A stretch of 15,959 nucleotides of DNA from Beroe ovata (taxonomy: Eukaryota > Ctenophora > Nuda > Beroida > Beroidae). The notes under the pieces are model-generated. The model was not told the DNA's origin. It saw only the letters and a program-made list of their open reading frames with translations, and did not search any database. The translations under genes and the position numbers were made by a program. Numbering within the stretch: position 1 is the first letter of the stretch; every line of letters begins with the position of its first letter. Location of the stretch: NCBI GenBank assembly GCA_946803715.1, contig CAMPET010000026.1, positions 162,841 through 178,799 of the forward strand, given 5' to 3'. This document shows positions 9,501-13,005 of this stretch, piece by piece.

Positions 9501-11485
9501 CCCTACCCTAAGATGAACTCCCATGACAACACTACTTCCCATGACAACACTACTTCCCATGGCAACACTACTTCCCATGACAACACTACTTCCCATGACA
9601 ACACTACTTCCCATGACAACACTACTTCCCATAACACGTCCCTCTGCAATATTGATAATGGCGATGATGTGAACTTGTCTGTTGGGAAACATGAGAATTC
9701 CGGAAATCCGGAGCTGACATGCAGTGAATCACCATCTCAGAACGCCTGGGAATCATTCAGTCCAATCCTCTCACTGTGCCCAGAGATGCACAACGAATCT
9801 GCAGAGCACTGCCCCGATACTCTCAATAAGACACCAGAAGAGAGTGCTGTTTACTGTCGGATTTGTTACTCCGATGGCCGTCACGGTAGAGAGTGTCTTA
9901 TCTCACCGTGCAACTGCTCTGGTACGCTCAAGTTTGTCCATTCCACCTGTCTTAACACATGGCTCAACATGTCAGCCAAGGAGGACAAGAAGCTGTGTGA
10001 ACTGTGTCTGTGTGAGTTTCAGTGTGAGAGCGTTCTCAGACCATTCGTCAAGTGGAAACCTCTGAAACTGACAAGTTCAGAACGACACAAACTCCTATGC
10101 TCCCTGTCATTGACCCTGCTTGCATTCAGTGTTGTGCTCACCATCACTGCGTCACTCCTGACCAAATTGCTTGTCGATGTGAAGGATAAGAGAAGGGAAG
10201 TTGACCTTTCCCTCGCGGTGAAAACTGGTGTCATCACTTTGCTCTTCCTCAGCGCCGTCTACCTAATTGGGAGTCAGTGCTCCGTGTATTTCAGATACCT
10301 GACGAGGTGGCGGGACTCCAATCAAATAGTTTTTGTATCGAGAGGAGCAGTGTAGTGTTATTTTCACTAGGAATATGATGTCATTGTTCGAGTACTTGAC
10401 TTTGGGATTGTAATATTAATTCGCGCTTGAAACTTTGAAAGAACCTTAATTCCGTTTTTGGGGATGACAAAACTCGTAAAGTAGCACATCGTCAAACAAA
10501 TGCATATAGATTAACTTCTATGAAATACCATAATATGCACTATAACTTCAAAGAACATAATGGAGATTAAATGGCAAATCTTTGAGTCATTCGCTCTCTC
10601 TCTCTCTCTCTCTCTCTGAAAACGCATATGAATGTGATTCAATCGGTGACCCCGTTCTCCCTCACCCTGCAGGTTCACAGAGAATCGTTTCTTCGTGGAG
10701 AAGAATCCGACGATTGTAAATTTCCCCATATCCTTCGACATAGCGGAGTACATTGAGACGAAAGTCTCAGATAAATACCCCAACACTGAGTACAACCTGC
10801 TGAGTAACATCTGTCACGGTGGTAACCCCGAGAGTGGGACTTACTCCACCCACCTTCATCTCGTGAGGTATGGTGCGGGTGTGTGTTGATGTTCGGGGCC
10901 CGGGTGTGTGATACTGATTGGGCCCCGGGTGTGTGATTGGGTGTGTGTTCGGGGCCCCGGGTGTGTGATTGAGTGTGATATGTCGTGGGGTGAATATGTC
11001 GTGGGGTGAAATAGAACGGGTGAGGGGGTTTGCAACTGCAAGTACTATTGAATTTGAATGACAATTAGTATTACATAACAAATCAGGCACTTACATTACA
11101 AATCACGAACTTACATCGCACTTGGATGGCAAATCACGCACGTACAACGCACTTACATCACAGATCACGCACTTATTTCCTCTCTCTCAGTGCGGGCCAG
11201 TGGTTTGATGTGCAGGATTTGCATGTCACCAAGCTACAGCCAGAAATGATCACGTTATCCGAATCATACATCCAGGTAAGCTGTCATGTGACAACACCGG
11301 AACACTGAAGTTAGGAGTCAATGAGAAGTGATTCAATCCTATTCCTAACACTATTACAGTAACTCACGCTTCTTCATTCTATAACAATAACTAACTTGAT
11401 AGCCAATAATCACATTCGCGACTAACTCAGCCATCTTTAGATATACGAAAGAGGGGATATGTCAGACGAAATGAATATGAAATGA
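434..11485 (+). CDS. USP39: USP39/SAD1-like inactive ubiquitin-protease homologue (partial, 5' end outside window)
   Basis: USP39 (yeast Sad1) is a nuclear factor of the U4/U6.U5 tri-snRNP, needed for pre-mRNA splicing. It has a ubiquitin-protease fold but no protease activity. Exons seen: 434-523, 3880-4011, 4105-4227, 4670-4772, 5169-5332, 10673-10867, 11191-11275 and 11441-11485 (stop TGA at 11483-11485). Each is flanked by AG and GT. Translation follows the family closely: GLNNIK|ANDYMN, RFGDLVRKLWNPRNF, FLSWLLNSLH, FVEKNPTIVNFPIS, EMITLSESYIQ|IYER. The catalytic Cys box of active USPs (NTCYMN) reads ANDYMN, so Asp replaces Cys, as is typical of USP39. The N-terminal ZnF-UBP domain lies upstream of the window. 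A conserved stretch of about 43 residues between 5332 and 10673 was not found. Three other genes sit in its introns. Family identification is firm; completeness is doubtful. Confidence 0.93.
524..1765. other. Non-coding part of USP39 intron (microsatellite inside)
   Basis: Short open frames occur on both strands (for example 539-727 plus and 561-824 minus) but show no recognisable family or domain. The stretch contains a CA-rich microsatellite at 1462-1530. Its right end is the 3' flank of the minus-strand transporter gene. Nothing else is supported. Confidence 0.6.
1462..1530. repeat. (CA)n microsatellite with an N
   Basis: This is a nearly pure CA array, interrupted at 1501-1510 and containing a single unresolved base at 1481. 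It lies in the USP39 intron downstream of the transporter gene. The antisense open frame across it is a repeat artefact. Confidence 0.95.
1766..3286 (-). CDS. SVOP-like major facilitator superfamily transporter, intronless
   Basis: This is a 506-residue membrane transporter of the MFS, closest by eye to the synaptic vesicle 2-related protein (SVOP/SLC22B) group. These are 12-TM carriers of organic solutes whose substrate is often unknown. The first ATG after an in-frame stop is at 3284-3286. A soluble Ser-rich N-terminus of about 60 residues comes first. Next is a TM1 with the SVOP-type pattern SYTEYAELTMLSLVILELRCEW. The MFS loop 2-3 signature GKLADKFGRR is at about residues 132-141. PESPRYL, at about 251-257 after TM6, is typical of the sugar/organic-ion branch. 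The extracellular loop CTTLSQSDLVDL resembles the SVOP loop before TM8. The full family length is present without an intron, antisense within a USP39 intron, which is compatible with a retrocopy origin. Substrate unknown. Confidence 0.9.
   Translation of the reverse strand: MPHVPEYHMSREALVSREELPTYRSTAEEHQKSSAFATSTFLTSPSAPSPLSSSDIGELELNEIYKIMGTGLAQKLIWLLTGIISYTEYAELTMLSLVILELRCEWGLTADFETMLTVSVIIVYSIFALIAGKLADKFGRRQLFIYTAVGLLGAATASALVSNMWAFLVLRSLAGGFIGMNVVVASCYAVEFAESNYRIVGISMFSLAGYCGLVAVNLVAWALLATVGWRWFIVLLTAPGVPAVFLALYLPESPRYLCVKGEHDKAMQAVRFMARLNKTSIPDDVRMICHEHQDTGSYRDLISTKHWRSTISLAIMFSMNIFAEFGIVLFLPLYFSSDVCGVGAPQPTHQCTTLSQSDLVDLSLAALSTTVGAIVALLTAHFVGRLYPIRIGSFLQAFFQFLLFFCVNKQATIWQAILVRFFIAVNNTFIWVMMPESYPTSIRSTAVGVINCLAKVGGIVGTGSVFLFFYIDPDINLGFFFSASLLGLIGALVFNKRTKEINLTET
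3287..3879. other. Non-coding: USP39 intron and upstream flank of the transporter gene
   Basis: No coding sequence is recognised. A CpG-rich patch at about 3608-3656 (runs of GCGCGCG and TCGCGCG flanking a T-rich core) lies about 320-370 bp upstream of the minus-strand transporter ATG and is the best visible promoter candidate for it. The last bases form a splice acceptor (TTCCTGCAG) before the USP39 exon at 3880. Confidence 0.4.
3880..5332 (+). CDS. USP39: USP39 central exons (four exons)
   Basis: Exon 3880-4011 encodes 44 residues (ANDYMN to LVQ). Exon 4105-4227 encodes 41 (RFGDLVRKLW to FTKQ). Exon 4670-4772 encodes 34 plus one base (GDPIPFLSWLLNSLH onward). Exon 5169-5332 begins with two bases that complete a Gly codon and ends at IIPQ. 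Phases are 0, 0 and 1, and all are mutually consistent. The inter-exon intervals 4012-4104, 4228-4669 and 4773-5168 hold nothing else recognisable. Confidence 0.9.
5323..5352 (+). repeat. 15-bp tandem duplication across a USP39 splice donor
   Basis: The unit CATCCCACAGGTAGC at 5323-5337 is repeated at 5338-5352 with one change (GT to GC after CACAG). The first copy holds the inferred donor CACAG|GTAGCC. The second would be a weaker GC donor. Read-through of the exon meets a stop at 5360-5362. Confidence 0.85.
5333..6612. other. Non-coding USP39 intron, possibly with dispersed repeat
   Basis: No exon was recognised, although the family requires about 43 further codons somewhere between here and 10673. 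The stretch around 5580-5720 (CCACGCCC, CATATCTCAGCTTCTGAAGGTC) has the look of dispersed repetitive DNA, and an unresolved base lies at 5694. A GC-rich patch GGCCGCGCGCGCATCATG is at about 6013-6030. The last part is the 5' flank of the P-loop gene at 6613. Confidence 0.45.
6613..8089 (+). CDS. Sulfotransferase-like P-loop protein, uncharacterised, two exons
   Basis: The inferred join is 6613-7319 and 7444-8089 (intron AG|GTAAAC to CTCAG), giving 450 residues. The start is the first ATG after an in-frame TAG at 6556. Residues 194-202 read SVGRCGGTL after a hydrophobic strand, like the 5'-phosphosulfate-binding loop of sulfotransferases (S-x-x-R-S/C-G-T/S-x-L). In exon 2, IFLYRGVKAAVTSF gives R285 and S293 with the eight-residue offset of the 3'-phosphate-binding Arg/Ser pair. 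Both PAPS-contact motifs are therefore present in the right order, about 90 residues apart. The N-terminal 170 residues are Trp- and charge-rich and match no domain I know. An N-terminal hydrophobic stretch (about residues 8-32) could be a membrane anchor, but this is unclear. PAPS use is inferred and the acceptor is unknown. The gene is nested in a USP39 intron in the same orientation. Confidence 0.78.
8453..8478 (+). terminator. Candidate polyadenylation signal AATAAA in a stem-loop
   Basis: Inverted 7-bp arms (AGTCTCG at 8453-8459, CGAGACT at 8472-8478) enclose a 12-base loop containing AATAAA at 8461-8466, about 370 bp after the stop of the P-loop gene. It is a plausible 3' end signal for that gene, but no GU-rich element was confirmed. 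Confidence 0.35.
8891..9023. repeat. Foldback inverted repeat built from GGGGAATTTT units
   Basis: The left arm (about 8891-8945) begins GGGGGGGGTCCAAGGGGAATTT and continues as tandem GGGGAATTTT-type decamers. The right arm (about 8970-9023) is its near-perfect reverse complement, ending TTGGACCCGCCCC. The two are separated by about 25 bases. Copies of ATAGTAACTTCA lie immediately left (8867-8890) and AACTTCAA/AGTAACTTCAA right (9024-9053), in the same orientation. The structure resembles a small foldback element or MITE inserted in or expanded within a local repeat. Confidence 0.85.
9216..10355 (+). CDS. RING-CH (MARCH-type) membrane E3 ubiquitin ligase, intronless
   Basis: From the first ATG in the open frame (9216; an alternative ATG is at 9255) this encodes 379 residues. 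The RING-CH zinc finger has the C4HC3 order C214-x2-C217-x14-C232-x-C234-x7-H242-x2-C245-x15-C261-x2-C264, including the typical SPCNCSGTLKFVH core and a Trp four residues after the fifth Cys. Two membrane spans follow (about 293-315 and 335-353), then a short tail with YLTRWRDSNQIVF, close to the MARCH2/3 tail RxxxxYSEWRxTNQxV. Such proteins ubiquitinate membrane cargo on endosomes or the plasma membrane, with both ends in the cytosol. The N-terminal region of about 210 residues is longer than in MARCH2/3 and holds a six-copy TSHDNT repeat. The frame is open without an intron, on the same strand as the USP39 gene that encloses it. Confidence 0.9.
   Translation: MCCYFRAFFPVANMIRRPQFGVSKLKIYKIYKYYTNIIRKTIVDSRFISHRHLQSISSVNIESINDICSAMHSIEDGFVSSQIANYTALFSNPAIPYPKMNSHDNTTSHDNTTSHGNTTSHDNTTSHDNTTSHDNTTSHNTSLCNIDNGDDVNLSVGKHENSGNPELTCSESPSQNAWESFSPILSLCPEMHNESAEHCPDTLNKTPEESAVYCRICYSDGRHGRECLISPCNCSGTLKFVHSTCLNTWLNMSAKEDKKLCELCLCEFQCESVLRPFVKWKPLKLTSSERHKLLCSLSLTLLAFSVVLTITASLLTKLLVDVKDKRREVDLSLAVKTGVITLLFLSAVYLIGSQCSVYFRYLTRWRDSNQIVFVSRGAV
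9519..9641 (+). repeat. 18-bp in-frame tandem repeat in the RING-CH gene
   Basis: Six head-to-tail copies of TCCCATGACAACACTACT occupy 9519-9626, plus a degenerate seventh to about 9641. Copy 3 differs by one base (GAC to GGC). The unit encodes SHDNTT. Near-identity of copies implies recent expansion and likely length polymorphism. Confidence 0.95.
10356..10672. other. Non-coding: 3' flank of RING-CH gene and USP39 intron end
   Basis: No coding sequence is seen. A pure CT run at 10594-10617 and the pyrimidine-rich CCCCGTTCTCCCTCACCCTGCAG at 10650-10672 form a strong splice acceptor for the USP39 exon at 10673. Confidence 0.6.
10594..10617. repeat. (CT)n microsatellite
   Basis: Twelve consecutive CT dinucleotides lie 55 bp upstream of a USP39 splice acceptor. 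Confidence 0.95.
10673..11485 (+). CDS. USP39: USP39 C-terminal exons (three exons and stop)
   Basis: Exon 10673-10867 starts with the last base of a codon, so the previous exon must end in phase 2. It encodes FTENRFFVEKNPTIVNF onward. Exon 11191-11275 is joined through a split Ser codon and encodes AGQWFDVQDLHV to ESYIQ. Exon 11441-11485 encodes IYERGDMSDEMNMK and the stop, aligning with the family ending IWKRRD. Without the last splice the frame would end at 11308 with an unrelated tail. Confidence 0.9.
10894..11010. repeat. Imperfect GGGCCC-containing tandem repeats in a USP39 intron
   Basis: Three variants of CGGGGCCCCGGGTGTGTGATTG lie near 10894, 10920 and 10950, followed by two copies of ATGTCGTGGGGTGAA at about 10979-11010. 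A further degenerate repeat of TCACGCACTTACATCACAAA type follows to about 11175. All of it lies in the intron 10868-11190, which holds no other recognisable feature. Confidence 0.8.
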
Positions 11486-11694
11486 CGACACTGACGCTCT
11501 AAGCGTAAATTTGGCGTGAATGACATAAAGTTGAATGACATAAAGTCAAACATTGCTTATGATACTTGGCAAATTGCAACCTTTAGAGATTGTTTTCAAT
11601 TCTACTTCTCATACTCCGACTTCGAATTTGAGTGTTATTTACTTTTCATCAATATCTGTAACTGTAAGTTTACTATCATGGCCTGGTACTACCA

Positions 11695-11718
11695 GTGGTA
11701 GTGGTAGTGGTAGTGGTA
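11695..11718. repeat. (GTGGTA)n hexanucleotide repeat
   Basis: Four copies of GTGGTA lie in non-coding DNA after USP39, followed by the related TGGAAGTGGAAGTGGA. Confidence 0.85.
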
Positions 11719-11967
11719 TTGACAATGATTGTCTGGAAGTGGAAGTGGATTTGCCGGATTTTATCTGTCCACTGATATTTGACAGACGTCGAATTACTCC
11801 GATCGGGCAATTTTGCACTGCAAAAAGCACCGCCAGGCCAAGGCAAATTAGGCTTTAGCGGGATCCACGAAACAGTGGACATGGACAGATATCATCCGAC
11901 AATGCGCGGGAACTTGTCAGATGTTACCTGACCTGTTTCTCGCGGCCTCGCGCGAGCGCGCCTTCAA

Positions 11968-11994
11968 CGAAGGCCGAAACAGTTTCGGCCTTCG
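11968..11994. repeat. Perfect 13-bp palindrome, 1-bp spacer
   Basis: CGAAGGCCGAAAC, A, GTTTCGGCCTTCG: both arms match at every position. It lies within a CpG-dense patch between USP39 and the RAG1/Transib-like gene. It could be a cruciform or hairpin, a protein-binding palindrome or a remnant of a mobile-element end. Confidence 0.85.
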
Positions 11995-13005
11995 ATGAAC
12001 GCAGCTGCTATTCTGCCTCGTTTGANTCCCGCCAGCAAGGGTAGGGTGAAATCCTACAACCAAAAAAGACGCTACGGTACAATTTCACAGTTAAAACAAC
12101 TTATATCATCACCTGATCATCCAATCTCGCTGAAACACTATAGGCACCCCCGGAACTGCTATGCGCTGGATTCGGCGTTCGCGCGCGACGTACAAGCATG
12201 GTGAATGGTGATTTGCACAGATCGACTAAATTGTATAATCAATTGCGACGCGCGTTGCGCAGCGCGATCCGATAATTTTCCAACTTTTCCCATATCTACA
12301 GTACCTATACAATGCAACTGATGATGATGATGTAATTAGTCCAAATGAAATTTCTGCCATGCTGTTCCAATTTAATCATCAACTTTTAAAAAATCTGTGT
12401 ATGTGACTGGGAGAAATCATTTGAATTATTGTGCTATAACCATGAATGCAGAGCATATGTTGAATGAGACTTCTATTAACTATTCAGACTTACTGATTCA
12501 GTGGTTGAAGGATTTAGACCCCTAACCAACTCAAACCAATGAGTGTTCTAAAAGCAAAATATGCCAGCTATGCTTTTGTCTGAAGATCATGGGACCAAAT
12601 ACAATTTGAGAATACTGAGCATCAGTAAAGCTCCAGAAAACCTTAAAGCAATCTTCATATCATTCTTCATTGCAAGAATTATAATTGGACAGTATGATGG
12701 TCCCCATTCATTCTACTTTTCACAATTTCTGGCCCTGCATTGGATAGCTCTTCTTGTAGACATGGACATAATCAGCATGAGGTGAGCAATTCAAGGAGAA
12801 GTTTTACCTTAAAGGCTGACTGATATAGGCCTGTTACCTAAATGTTGACTGGAGCCTCACTTATGATCAGCATTGCATCTATTCCCATGATCTTCATTCT
12901 ATCGGTCTGTGCACCTTTATAGATCACTTTTCTTTTCTATGTGTCTATATTGAAGGTATTCACTACTTGGCAATTATTTAACTAAAAACTACTATGATTT
13001 GTTCC

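Larger units (their letters stand above)
11486..13005. other. Intergenic or unassigned region between USP39 and the RAG1/Transib-like gene
   Basis: No known family is recognised. It contains an AGTGGT repeat, a GC-rich palindromic patch at about 11940-12270, an unresolved base at 12026 and a GAT run at about 12320-12333. Open stretches at 12302-12400 (preceded by CTACAG) and 12561-12781 (followed by the strong donor AG|GTGAGC) could be upstream exons of the next gene, but nothing in their translation confirms this. Confidence 0.5.

Noticed and set aside
9420-9692. Minus-strand open frame with repeated VVMGSS
   Set aside because: It is the antisense shadow of the 18-bp repeat inside the RING-CH gene.
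10675-11090. Minus-strand open frames rich in HTPGP/THTRGP
   Set aside because: They are produced by the intronic GGGCCC/GTGTGTG repeats and the antisense of a USP39 exon.
11995-12204. Plus-strand 69-codon open frame in the GC-rich patch
   Set aside because: There is no recognisable family, it spans an N, and it lacks convincing splice or start context. It remains unassigned.
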